Source of the DNA: Chitinophaga pinensis
GTDB taxonomy: Bacteria; Bacteroidota; Bacteroidia; Chitinophagales; Chitinophagaceae
Reading direction: 5' to 3'
Length of the DNA: 64,000 nt
NCBI GenBank assembly: GCA_902167325.1
Contig: LR632930.1
Span: 620,001 to 684,000 of the forward strand
A model generated the notes under the pieces. The model was not told where the DNA came from. It ran no database searches and was given only the letters and a program-made list of their open reading frames with translations. The position numbers and the translations under genes are program-made. This document shows, in pieces, positions 1 to 9,103 of this stretch (position 1 is its first letter; every line of letters begins with the position of its first letter).

Positions 1-1041
1 GATCTGAACAATCATTGTATCAGCGCTTTTCCTCCGGTCGTTCGCTCCAAAATTTGGCAGATTGAGGTAGGCAGTGCTTACCGTGATATCTCCCCTGCCC
101 TGGCCGCTATAATGCTGTCCAATGGCATTATTGGTGTTAGGGTTATCGTTGCTGTTCATGGCAACATTGAAGATGATCTCAGAGGAAGAGATATACTTGT
201 CTTTATCGAAATTCGCATAGGGAGCGCTTTCAAGTGCATATCCCATGGGAGATGCCAATACTTTATCCGCAGCGGTATTTACATTCGCCCAATTCTCTGT
301 CAGCAGATACACCCGCGACAGCAAACCGTTTGCCGCCGCCTTGGTGGCACGTGCATGGTTGAAATACCCATCGCCCCAGTCGTCCGGCAGGCCTGCCTCC
401 GCCTCTGTCAGATCTTTAATGATGAGGTCGTACGTTTGCTTCACAGTGCTTCTGGCCACACGGTACTTCGGATCAAAAGCTTCAGCACCCGTTTGAGGAG
501 GCGGCATGGTCATCAGGGGTATACCCAAATGACTGCCATCTGCACTAAAACCATATGTTTGCGCATAGATGTTTACGAGGTAATAGTATACCAGTGCGCG
601 TACAAATTTTGCTTCCGCCACATACTGTTTGATCTCATCCGCACTGAGTACACTCCCTGCCTTTTCTACATTGAACAGGAAATTATTCGCTTCGAAAATG
701 GTACGGTAACCTCCCGTCCATGCCAGCAAAGCTGTACCGTTGTTGGAAAGCATATTGAATGTGGGAATCTGCCCGAAGAAGGAAGATACGTTCACATCGT
801 TCCCGCGCTGATCAATATAGATCAACGCCCGCCCGCCAAGGAATTCGGCATTCTGCAATGCATGATACATACCGATGGCAGCAGACTCTATGCGCGTGGG
901 ATTATTAAAAACATCGCTCGGATTCACCCCTTCATATGGGTCTTGCTCATTAACCTTTGAACAGGATCCAAGCATTAATATGGCACAAAGTCCATACGTT
1001 AGAACCGATCGGAAACTATACTTGATTTGTAAGGATTTCAT
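1..1041 (-). CDS. SusD/RagB family outer-membrane lipoprotein (partial, C-terminus outside window)
   Basis: This is the surface lipoprotein partner of the SusC transporter that lies 17 bp upstream; such pairs bind and import oligomeric nutrients through the outer membrane. Translating the minus strand from the ATG at 1041 gives an open frame to the window edge, about 347 codons. The start MKSLQIKYSF is followed by a hydrophobic stretch and the lipobox LGSC, so the mature lipoprotein should begin at a cysteine near residue 28. Typical SusD features follow: an early NPSDVF motif, helical TPR-like segments such as EAKFVRALVYYYLVN, and repeated Asn/Asp-rich loops. SusD proteins are usually 450-600 residues, so roughly 100-250 are missing. 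The substrate cannot be read from the sequence. Confidence 0.9.
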   Translation of the reverse strand, partial: MKSLQIKYSFRSVLTYGLCAILMLGSCSKVNEQDPYEGVNPSDVFNNPTRIESAAIGMYHALQNAEFLGGRALIYIDQRGNDVNVSSFFGQIPTFNMLSNNGTALLAWTGGYRTIFEANNFLFNVEKAGSVLSADEIKQYVAEAKFVRALVYYYLVNIYAQTYGFSADGSHLGIPLMTMPPPQTGAEAFDPKYRVARSTVKQTYDLIIKDLTEAEAGLPDDWGDGYFNHARATKAAANGLLSRVYLLTENWANVNTAADKVLASPMGYALESAPYANFDKDKYISSSEIIFNVAMNSNDNPNTNNAIGQHYSGQGRGDITVSTAYLNLPNFGANDRRKSADTMIVQI

Positions 1042-1058
1042 GATGATTAAGTTTTAGA

Positions 1059-4000
1059 TCAGAAAGATGCGTTTAAACCAACGGAGATCGTTCTGCCCAG
1101 CGGCACGCCACGGTTATCTACACCAAAGGCGATGTTGGCTGTGCGGTTCGTATTGATCTCGGGATCTGCTCCCTTGTATTTGGTAAGCAATGCCAGATTG
1201 TCTCCTGATACAAATACACGCAGGGTGTTCAATCCCATTTTATCTTTAATACCCGGGAAGGTATACCCAAGCGCTACCGTTTTCAACCTGAGGTAATCAC
1301 CTTTCTCCAGCCAGCGGGTGGATGTTTGCGTGGTTACGGCATCACGCAGGAATATTTTCGCCACATCGGTATTCTTGTTCTGAGGTGTCCAACGCTCAGT
1401 CATCTCATGCAGGTTGTTGTTAAGGAAGTTGGTCATGAGTCCCTGCCTTGTGGCGTTAAAGATGTAATTACCGCCACTGAACTGTATGGCAATGTTGAGC
1501 GAAAATCCTTTATAGGTAATCGTATTATCAAGGCCGCCATACCATGTGGGGTAACCGGATTTGCCTTCCAGATAATTGGCATCATTAGCAGTTACGGATG
1601 AAACTACCTTAGTGCCGTCAGGAGTAGTCCAGCGGTTGGCTGTAGCTACACCGGGAGATGGGTTGTACATCTTCACCGTACCGTCTTTCGCGCGGAACAT
1701 GCCATATCCGGTTTCAGGATTTACGCCCGCCCAGTCGATCATGTACCAAACACCAATGGGCCGGCCAACGCTTGCACGGTTGGAGCCGCTGATGATATCA
1801 CTACCATCAACCAGTTTCGTGATCTTATTTTTCAGGTGAGTAAAGTTGGCGGAAACGTTCCATTCGAATTGCTTGCTGGCCACATGTGTACCGCGCACTG
1901 TAACTTCAATACCGCGGTTCCACATTTCTCCAATATTCCTCGATACAACTGAACCGGGTATACCGGTAGTACGAAGTGTGGGCGCATCCAGCACCAGGTT
2001 ATCCACATCATTATTGAAGTAATCCAGCGTAAGGCCGAGGCGGTTATTGAAGAAAGCAGCATCGATACCGATGTCCATTTTCTTTGATGTTTCCCAACGC
2101 AGGCCGGGGTCACCAAGCTGGCTCATAGACAGGCCGTTTACATCCGCATACTGGCCACCGCCAATTAAAGTTCTCCAGGCATAGGCACTCACATTACCAT
2201 TACCTACAAGACCATAGCTGGCACGCAGCTTCATGTCATTGATCCATGTAATATTGTCTTTCAGGAAACTCTCTTCCGAAATGCGCCATCCGATAGATCC
2301 GCCGGGGAAATAGCCTCTGCGTTTATCTGGCCCGAAGTCAGAATAGGCATCTGCACGAAACACAAACTCCGCATAATACTTGCTCGCATAATTATACGCA
2401 GCACGGCCGAGGTAGGAATCAAATGCGTTGGCAGTTTGCGCACCGCCTGTAAATGAATTGCCATCACCTGCAGAAAGCCCGTCGTAAATATATTTGAAGT
2501 AATCATCCGCCAGGTTGGCCTGCCCGGTATACAGCTGGAAGTTGCGTGAATACTGATACTCCAGACCAGCCAGTAACGAAAGGTTATGTTTTTCGTTGAA
2601 TGTAAGATTGTAATTAGCCAGGTTGGTCCAGTTCCAGAGCTGTGTCTGGTAAAGGTTTTCCTGTACAAGTCCGTTCAGGTTAAAACCGTTCCCCGCCTGA
2701 TCGGGACCACTGTATTGGTCTTCGAAGTTCTGAAGGTAGTCAACACTGAAACGGGAGGTAAGTTTCAGTCCTTTCAGCGGCGTAACATCTACATAAATAT
2801 TGGACAATACGCGCCGGGTTTCATTATCGTTGCGACCCATATTAATGCTTGCCAGCGGGTGGAAAAAGCGGTTTAAGCGCTCGCTCACACGATTAGCTCC
2901 ATTACCCAAATCGCGGTTGGATGGCGAAAGATAATAACCCTGATATGCACCCGTGCTGTTATACACCGGTACATTGGGAGGCGCATTATATCCACCCACT
3001 GTTGAGCCCGCGAGGAAACCATCAGACAATACGCCGTTGTTCAACCCACGCGAGGCATAAACAGAAAGCCCTACTTTCAGCCACGTTTTAGGAGTAACAT
3101 CCGCATTGATCCTGGCAGATCCTCTGCGCAGGCGGTTACCTACCAGGAAGCCTTTCATATCTGCGTATTCGGCAGATCCATAGATCTGTGATTTGTCAGT
3201 ACCGCCACTGAATGACAGCTGATGCGTTTGTTGCATACCGGTTTTAAAGATCACATCCATCCAATCGGTACGGTCTGGCTTGCCATCACCGTTTTCGTCA
3301 AAATCAGCGGCAATATTGGGCTGGTTCATATTACCCGATTTTTCATTCTGGATTACGAGAAACTCGTCGCCATTCAGCAGCTTGGGCGCACGGCGCACCG
3401 TGGCCCACGATAACAGCGTGTTATAGTTCACTGCTATTTGCCCGCGTTTGCCGCGTTTGGTGGTGATAACGATTACGCCATTGCCAGCACGGGAACCGTA
3501 AAGCGCCGCGGCAGCAGCGTCTTTCAGTACATCAATGCTCTCGATGTCGTTGGGGTTGATGTCTGCAAGCGGATTGTAACGCGTGCCATTACCGGAGTTA
3601 AATATATTGGTGTTTTGCGCAGTGTTTAACACGATACCATCCACTACAATCAAGGGGTTGGATGTGTTGGAGATCGAGTTTACACCACGGATGCGGATGG
3701 CCACTGCATCGCCCAGTACGCCGGATTGCATGTTTACATTCACACCGGCAGCCAGCCCGTCGAGCGCCTGGTCAAAACTCTGGATAGGGCGGTTGTTGAT
3801 CTGCGTGGCTTCGATCTTGGAAGTGGCCGCTGTCGCGTCTTTCCGGTTGATGTCAACATAACCGGTTACCACCACTTCGTTGAGGGTTTTATCATCTGCC
3901 CCCAGCGCAACGTTCCGCACCCCGCTGGACGGGACGGCCAGCTCCTGGGTTGCAAAACCGATAAATGAATACACCAGCACATCCTTCGGGCCGTTTACCT

Positions 4001-4187
4001 CAATCCGGTAATCGCCGTTGGCGTTAGTGATAGTGCCTTTTGAAGTTCCTTTAATGGAAATGGTCACACCTGGTAATGGTGACCCGTCAGTCTGATCGGT
4101 AACCTTCCCCGTTACTAAACGGGACTGGGCAAGGGATTGCCCCATAAGCATAACCGAAAAGAGAATGAGAAGTAACATTCCTTTCAT
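1059..4187 (-). CDS. SusC/RagA family TonB-dependent outer-membrane transporter
   Basis: A 1042-residue TonB-linked outer-membrane channel. Order: signal peptide (about residues 1-20, ending SLAQ), CarboxypepD_reg-like beta-sandwich (about 22-105, starting VTGKVTDQTDGSPLPGVTI), a TonB-box-like segment LNEVVVTGY, a plug domain carrying the SusC hallmarks VDGIVLNT and ALYGSRAGNGVIVITTKRG, then a 22-strand barrel ending in Phe. Length is normal for the family. It pairs with the SusD directly downstream and presumably forms an operon with it. A strong terminator of the preceding pair lies at 4518-4558, so transcription should start within 4188-4517, although no clear TAnnTTTG element was found there. 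Substrate unknown. Confidence 0.95.
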   Translation of the reverse strand: MKGMLLLILFSVMLMGQSLAQSRLVTGKVTDQTDGSPLPGVTISIKGTSKGTITNANGDYRIEVNGPKDVLVYSFIGFATQELAVPSSGVRNVALGADDKTLNEVVVTGYVDINRKDATAATSKIEATQINNRPIQSFDQALDGLAAGVNVNMQSGVLGDAVAIRIRGVNSISNTSNPLIVVDGIVLNTAQNTNIFNSGNGTRYNPLADINPNDIESIDVLKDAAAAALYGSRAGNGVIVITTKRGKRGQIAVNYNTLLSWATVRRAPKLLNGDEFLVIQNEKSGNMNQPNIAADFDENGDGKPDRTDWMDVIFKTGMQQTHQLSFSGGTDKSQIYGSAEYADMKGFLVGNRLRRGSARINADVTPKTWLKVGLSVYASRGLNNGVLSDGFLAGSTVGGYNAPPNVPVYNSTGAYQGYYLSPSNRDLGNGANRVSERLNRFFHPLASINMGRNDNETRRVLSNIYVDVTPLKGLKLTSRFSVDYLQNFEDQYSGPDQAGNGFNLNGLVQENLYQTQLWNWTNLANYNLTFNEKHNLSLLAGLEYQYSRNFQLYTGQANLADDYFKYIYDGLSAGDGNSFTGGAQTANAFDSYLGRAAYNYASKYYAEFVFRADAYSDFGPDKRRGYFPGGSIGWRISEESFLKDNITWINDMKLRASYGLVGNGNVSAYAWRTLIGGGQYADVNGLSMSQLGDPGLRWETSKKMDIGIDAAFFNNRLGLTLDYFNNDVDNLVLDAPTLRTTGIPGSVVSRNIGEMWNRGIEVTVRGTHVASKQFEWNVSANFTHLKNKITKLVDGSDIISGSNRASVGRPIGVWYMIDWAGVNPETGYGMFRAKDGTVKMYNPSPGVATANRWTTPDGTKVVSSVTANDANYLEGKSGYPTWYGGLDNTITYKGFSLNIAIQFSGGNYIFNATRQGLMTNFLNNNLHEMTERWTPQNKNTDVAKIFLRDAVTTQTSTRWLEKGDYLRLKTVALGYTFPGIKDKMGLNTLRVFVSGDNLALLTKYKGADPEINTNRTANIAFGVDNRGVPLGRTISVGLNASF

Positions 4188-4517
4188 GTCGATTAGATTT
4201 TTGTTGATGAGATATTTTCTTGTACGGGAGTAAATGCAGGCAGATTCAATCCGTCGGATAGTTTAAATATGCTGTTCTGGCGGGCTAATTCTTAGGGCTT
4301 AATCCTGGGTCTTAAAACTTAACTGCTCGATTTAGATTTGGAAATGCTGCATGACCGCAATTACAGTAAATTAATCAAAAAAGAAACATGACGGACACAC
4401 TAGATAAAAATACCGGAAAACAAGTAGGTAGATACTAACTGATAATGACTACAATAATTTGTTTATCAAATCATAACAAAATATTAATTATGTGTCTATC
4501 TACTATGTTAATAAGAT
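4188..4517. other. Intergenic region upstream of the third SusC gene
   Basis: This AT-rich stretch separates the terminator at 4518-4558 from the SusC start at 4187. It should hold the promoter of the SusC/SusD pair. I looked for TAnnTTTG on the minus strand and found no exact match. No ORF in it looks like a real gene. Confidence 0.4.
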
Positions 4518-4558
4518 AAAAAAACGGCCCGGAGCGTATATACTCCGGGCCGTTTTTT
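4518..4558 (-). terminator. Rho-independent terminator after the second SusCD pair
   Basis: A near-perfect hairpin: arm ACGGCCCGGAG, an 8-base loop, arm CTCCGGGCCGT, flanked by A and T runs on both sides so it can work in either direction. It begins 30 bp beyond the SusD stop at 4588 and separates the two SusCD pairs transcriptionally. Confidence 0.9.
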
Positions 4559-4587
4559 TATCTTGTTTTCTTTGCTGTGAAATAGCC

Positions 4588-5988
4588 TCACTGCAGGTAT
4601 AGCGGATGCTGTTGCATATTCCGGTTTGCCTGTACTTCCGCTAATGGTATGGGCATGAAATATTGTTTACGTGTAACGGGAAGCGTTATAACACCACCAA
4701 TATTTGCAACGTCCTGCGGCGTACGCACAATGTCTTTCTTCCAGCGGCGAAGATCGAAGTAGCGGTGGCCTTCAAATGCCAGTTCGCGGAAACGTTCTTC
4801 TTCTACTGCGGCCAGCACATCGGCGGCAGTTCCATATGCAGTATGCACGTAATTATCGATACGCAAACTCTTCAGGTCTTCCAGATCAGCATTGGCACTT
4901 GCGAGGCTTCCTCCGGTTTTCATAGCCTCCGCTTCCGCACGGATAAGATACATTTCCGATACACGGAACAACTTAATATCAGCCATGTTGAAATTCGCGG
5001 GCTGTCCGCCGGCATACTTTGTAACTGCCCAGCGTGTATCTGCCGGGGCAGGGTTTAAATCAGTTATCCAGGTGCTGAAACGCACATCATGCGCCCCATT
5101 GAATGCAGCAATAAGTTTGAAAGAAGGCGCGTAGTGAATCATCCCTGATGCGTTACGGTAAAAGCTTCCGAAGCGCTCATCCTGCGGTTCTCTTTTAAGT
5201 TTCCAGATCACCTCATGCTTCTTTACATCGCTCCAAATTTCAGGAAATTGTGCAGCAGTAGCCAGCGGCACAGCATCTATCACTTCTTTGGCCGCCGCAA
5301 TGGCCGTGTTCCAGTCTTTCTGGTACAGGGCAGTTCTTGCTTCAATGGCCGACACTGCCAAACGTGTTATGCGGGTAATGGTATCCCATGAAGCAGGGAT
5401 GAGGGCTTTTGCCTCCGTAAGATCTTTCCGGATTTGCGTAAACACATCTCCCACGGTATTCCGTTCCGGCTTCCCGGCTACAGAAACCGTCATCACCGGC
5501 ACTCCTCCGTCATTCGGCTCATAGGAGATGGCATAATGCCTGATAAGCTCCAGGTGGCAATAGGCACGCAGTGCGAGCAGCTCGCCTTTCATCCGGCGCT
5601 TCCGCACTTCGTCTGCCGCTACCGCCGGAATACCTTCGATAACGGCTAAAATACGATTGGCCCTGTCTATCACCTGGTAGTTGCTTTGCCAGGCAGGCAA
5701 TACATCTGGGGTAGTGGGGTCGTGCGTCCACCTCATCACCAGTCCGCCCGCATTACTTGTATTTTCTACAGGCGTCATGTTCTCATCCGATACGAGGGAG
5801 CTTATTTTAATAGACTGCCCGTTAAGGCCGGCATATACACCCAGCACACCGGCGTTCAGATCACTCACCGAAGTAAAGGCAACTGTCTGGTCTTTTATAT
5901 CTGTAGGCTTCACGTCAAGGTCGCCAAGGCAGGAAGCCGCCACGATCCAGGCAGTGAGCAAAGTATATTGCAACTTACATTTCATCAT
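4588..5988 (-). CDS. SusD/RagB family outer-membrane lipoprotein
   Basis: A 466-residue SusD-family lipoprotein, partner of the SusC gene 14 bp upstream. The N-terminus (MMKCKLQYTLL) leads to a lipobox VAASC, with the predicted lipidated cysteine at about residue 20. The N-terminal helical region has a typical family segment, YQVIDRANRILAVIEGI, and the C-terminal part contains FRELAFEGHRYFDLRRWKK, a very characteristic RagB/SusD signature. The protein ends with the usual YFMPIPLAEVQAN segment. Length fits the family. The strong terminator at 4518-4558 follows. The ligand is unknown because no degradative enzyme is encoded nearby. Confidence 0.95.
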   Translation of the reverse strand: MMKCKLQYTLLTAWIVAASCLGDLDVKPTDIKDQTVAFTSVSDLNAGVLGVYAGLNGQSIKISSLVSDENMTPVENTSNAGGLVMRWTHDPTTPDVLPAWQSNYQVIDRANRILAVIEGIPAVAADEVRKRRMKGELLALRAYCHLELIRHYAISYEPNDGGVPVMTVSVAGKPERNTVGDVFTQIRKDLTEAKALIPASWDTITRITRLAVSAIEARTALYQKDWNTAIAAAKEVIDAVPLATAAQFPEIWSDVKKHEVIWKLKREPQDERFGSFYRNASGMIHYAPSFKLIAAFNGAHDVRFSTWITDLNPAPADTRWAVTKYAGGQPANFNMADIKLFRVSEMYLIRAEAEAMKTGGSLASANADLEDLKSLRIDNYVHTAYGTAADVLAAVEEERFRELAFEGHRYFDLRRWKKDIVRTPQDVANIGGVITLPVTRKQYFMPIPLAEVQANRNMQQHPLYLQ

Positions 5989-6002
5989 TTCTCTTTTTTA
6001 TA

Positions 6003-8852
6003 TCAGAACTGGATGCGAACACCCGCTACCAGCGTGCGCGGTGAAGGGTACTCGAAAAATGCCTGTCCGTTTGTGTCTTCAGGATCAAAGCCATTCCATT
6101 TTGTAAATGTCAGCAGGTTATGCCCCTGCGCATACACGGTGGCTCCTTTCACTACTTTCAATGGAGCCAGTAAATGTCCGGGCAGCGTGTAGGAAACCTG
6201 TGCATTGCGCAAACGCATGAACGATGCATCCTGAATGTCCATGGAAGTGTAATTCCTCGTTTCACCAAAAGAAGCCACATTTGTTACATCGCCCGGTTTA
6301 CGCCAGCGCTCCAGCCATTTACGCGACTGGTTGCTGGAAGCAAATACGATGTTATTAAAAGTAAATATATCCATTGAATTATACCTGTTCATACCTTGTG
6401 CATAGGTAAAAAACACATCGGCACTTAATCCCTTCCAGCGAACGCCGGTGGAGAATCCTCCATATACCGGTGGCTCTGAGCCTCCGAAATCAGCTACACT
6501 CATCAAAGGAATGTTGTAATTCGTGGTTAGATTCCCACTCCGGTCATAATATCGGGCTTTCCCTGTCTGGGGATCAACTCCTCCATACTTAACAATGTAG
6601 TGCGCTCTTACAGGCAGCCCTTCACGAATGAGGAACGTGCCCTGCTGATACTCATTTGCACTTCCCAGATCAGTAACACGGTTACGGTTATATGTGAAGT
6701 TGATACCTGCAGTCCATGTCAGATCGTTTGTTCTGATAATATCTCCATTCAATTCCAGTTCAACCCCGCGGTTGTTGATACTACCGGCGTTGATATTGCG
6801 CGATGAGAACCCGCTCGTGAAGGAGAGTTGCTCACTCAGGAAAAAACCTTTTGTTGTACGGCTATATACATCACCTACCAGGCGAAGGCGCTGATCGAAA
6901 AATGCGAGATCCAGCCCGGCATTCAGCATATGCGTTTTCTCCCATTCATAGTCGGAGTTACCAGCAGCCACAGGAGCGATTGCGGGCTGACCGTCGTAAC
7001 GGGAAGCACCATAACCTGCAGCATATGCGAAGTAAGAAGTTGGCGGAGCTGCAGAGCTTCCGTAGCTGGCACGCACACGGAGCGTATTGATCCATTCCAC
7101 ATTTTCAAGCCAGGGCAGATCGTATCCTGCACCAATTGAATAAAATGGCTGCCAGCGGTTTTTCTCCGGCAGGGTGGAAGACCCATCGTAGCGATAGCTC
7201 AGGTTAAGGCTGAAACGGTCGTCGAGCAGGTACCTTACCAGTCCCACCCACGAAGCCAGGGCAGCGCCTGTTTTCTTACCGCCTGCAGCCGGTATAAACC
7301 CATTGATGGGTGACCCCGGCGTAGTACCCGAAAGGGTACCTTCCAGTCCCGGTGTAATTCCATATCCTGTCGCTTCCAGGTTCGACCATTTCATACGGTT
7401 GAACTCATAAAACCCGGCAACTATGAGCCTGTGGCGCTCGTTCAGGAGTTTATCGTAAGTAAGGCCGGTAGAAGAAGTAAACTGGAACGAGCGGGATATT
7501 TCTTCCCGGTGGCTTCCCTGCCCTCCTGGCGAAGCTTTACCGGCATTAGAACCTGGTGCCGCTGTGCGGATATCGTGGTTTTCCCGGAAGTCCATTCCTA
7601 TATTAAAAGTGGCATACAACCAATCGTTCACGTCGTATCTGAGTGAGGAACTCAGCAAGCCTTTCAGTTGATTAACGCGGTAAGATGTTGTTTGCATACG
7701 CTCTATTGCATCAGAGCCTTCGCGGGTATCATAAGCGCCTCCAAAGTTGCTCTTATTCCCGTTATGCACCAGCACACCGTTCACATAAGGCTGCTCGTAA
7801 GGCAATGCGTAATATACCGCAGCAAAGGGATTGCCTTTACCTTGCGTATTTTCATTCTCAATGAGATCGCTTTCTGTATAACCTACAGCAGAGTTCACCG
7901 AAAACCTGAGCTTACGGCCTTTAGCATCAAGGTTGGTACGGAAAGTATATCTGTCAAGCCCGGAGCGGTAAGCGATTCCCTGCTGAGCCAGATAGCTGGC
8001 CGAAGAATAGAAACGTACTTTATCTGTACCTCCGTTAGCTGTAAGTTCATATTCATGAAAGGGTGCTGCATCGCGGATGAGGTAATCCATCCAATCGGTC
8101 TGAATACGGCCAAGACTGTCGAGAATGGCTTTATTGCGGGCTTTCCGGTCGGCCGGAAGGCTTGCGTTAGCGGGGTTCTTATCTGAGAAGATCCACCCGG
8201 CACCAATGCTTTTACTATTCTCCAGCCCTACTTCCTCCTCAAAACGCAGTCTTTCCTGCGTATTCATCATATCAAAATGCCTGCGCGAAGGCTGGGATAT
8301 GCCATGCCGGGTATTAAAAGAGAAGCGAACCTCTCCCTGCTGGCCCCTGCGGGTAGTGATCAGCACCACCCCGTTGGCACCCCGCGACCCGTAAAGTGCA
8401 GTTGCGTTGGCATCTTTAAGGATACTAACGGATTCGAAATCCGCCGGGTTGAGGCCAATAAATACACCCCGTTCAACCGCTACACCATCTACGATGTAAA
8501 GCGGTGCGGAGGAGATTAAATCGCTGATTTCGCTATTGGTAGCGGTACCACGGATTACCATTTTTGCAGTTGCTCCGGGCTGCCCGCTGGCCGAAGCCAC
8601 ATAAAGGCCTGGAGCGCGCCCCTGCAGCATCTGATCGAAGCTGGCAATGGGAGACTGTCGGAGCTTTTCCCCGGATACAATAGTAGCGGCACCAGTGTAT
8701 TGCTTTCTGGTGGCTGTATTATACCCGGAAATAACCACTTCGTCAAGAAGCCGTTTTGAGGGAACAGTTGTATCGGGCCGGTTGTCGGTTTGTTGAGCAA
8801 CGCCGGGAATGCTGATGGCGGATAGCAGCCATAGCGATAGCGTTTTATTCAT
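6003..8852 (-). CDS. SusC/RagA family TonB-dependent transporter lacking the N-terminal carboxypeptidase-like domain
   Basis: TonB-linked outer-membrane channel of about 949 residues, paired with the SusD 14 bp downstream. I place the start at 8852 (MNKTLSLWLL) and not at the upstream ATG at 8921, because a clean signal peptide ending PGVAQQ begins there. After the signal peptide the sequence goes almost directly to a TonB-box-like LLDEVVISGYN and the plug (LYIVDGVAVE, ALYGSRGANGVVLITTRRG). The roughly 80-residue CarboxypepD_reg-like domain found in the two neighbouring SusC proteins is absent. The barrel ends VAGVRIQF. The missing domain is either natural variation or an N-terminal loss; the start region shows no sign of a frameshift. 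Confidence 0.93.
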   Translation of the reverse strand: MNKTLSLWLLSAISIPGVAQQTDNRPDTTVPSKRLLDEVVISGYNTATRKQYTGAATIVSGEKLRQSPIASFDQMLQGRAPGLYVASASGQPGATAKMVIRGTATNSEISDLISSAPLYIVDGVAVERGVFIGLNPADFESVSILKDANATALYGSRGANGVVLITTRRGQQGEVRFSFNTRHGISQPSRRHFDMMNTQERLRFEEEVGLENSKSIGAGWIFSDKNPANASLPADRKARNKAILDSLGRIQTDWMDYLIRDAAPFHEYELTANGGTDKVRFYSSASYLAQQGIAYRSGLDRYTFRTNLDAKGRKLRFSVNSAVGYTESDLIENENTQGKGNPFAAVYYALPYEQPYVNGVLVHNGNKSNFGGAYDTREGSDAIERMQTTSYRVNQLKGLLSSSLRYDVNDWLYATFNIGMDFRENHDIRTAAPGSNAGKASPGGQGSHREEISRSFQFTSSTGLTYDKLLNERHRLIVAGFYEFNRMKWSNLEATGYGITPGLEGTLSGTTPGSPINGFIPAAGGKKTGAALASWVGLVRYLLDDRFSLNLSYRYDGSSTLPEKNRWQPFYSIGAGYDLPWLENVEWINTLRVRASYGSSAAPPTSYFAYAAGYGASRYDGQPAIAPVAAGNSDYEWEKTHMLNAGLDLAFFDQRLRLVGDVYSRTTKGFFLSEQLSFTSGFSSRNINAGSINNRGVELELNGDIIRTNDLTWTAGINFTYNRNRVTDLGSANEYQQGTFLIREGLPVRAHYIVKYGGVDPQTGKARYYDRSGNLTTNYNIPLMSVADFGGSEPPVYGGFSTGVRWKGLSADVFFTYAQGMNRYNSMDIFTFNNIVFASSNQSRKWLERWRKPGDVTNVASFGETRNYTSMDIQDASFMRLRNAQVSYTLPGHLLAPLKVVKGATVYAQGHNLLTFTKWNGFDPEDTNGQAFFEYPSPRTLVAGVRIQF

Positions 8853-8984
8853 GAGATTTCTTTTTGTGTCTAATGCCCCGTAGGTTATGACAGGAATAAA
8901 ACACAAGATACTGAATTTCAACTGATATGACAGTACACTTTTATGTTATTGGAAATGTCACCGGATAGTTTATGTAAACCACTG

Positions 8985-9014
8985 AAAAAGCCGCCTCCAG
9001 TGCAGGCTGCGGCC
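8985..9014 (-). terminator. Possible secondary hairpin terminator
   Basis: On the minus strand the arms GCCGC and GCGGC enclose a partly paired centre and are followed by TTTTT. It lies about 35 bp beyond the stronger terminator at 9045-9076, as a possible backup stop between the first and second SusCD pairs. The stem has internal mismatches, so confidence is moderate. Confidence 0.4.
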
Positions 9015-9044
9015 TCAATTGAAAGAGCCTAAAGTTGACAGAAC

Positions 9045-9076
9045 AAAAAATCCCCCCGGCTGAGCCAGGGGGATTC
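9045..9076 (-). terminator. Rho-independent terminator after the first SusCD pair
   Basis: On the minus strand the stem AATCCCCCTGG / CCGGGGGGATT with a short loop is followed by TTTTTTG. It starts about 28 bp after the stop codon of the SusD-like gene at 9104. Confidence 0.85.
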
Positions 9077-9103
9077 TTATTAATTTCCGATGAAATCTAA
9101 AGA

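Noticed and set aside
112..960. Long plus-strand open frame of 282 codons
   Set aside because: It is antisense to the SusD gene, lacks recognisable domains and has the Cys/Ile-rich composition of a shadow frame.
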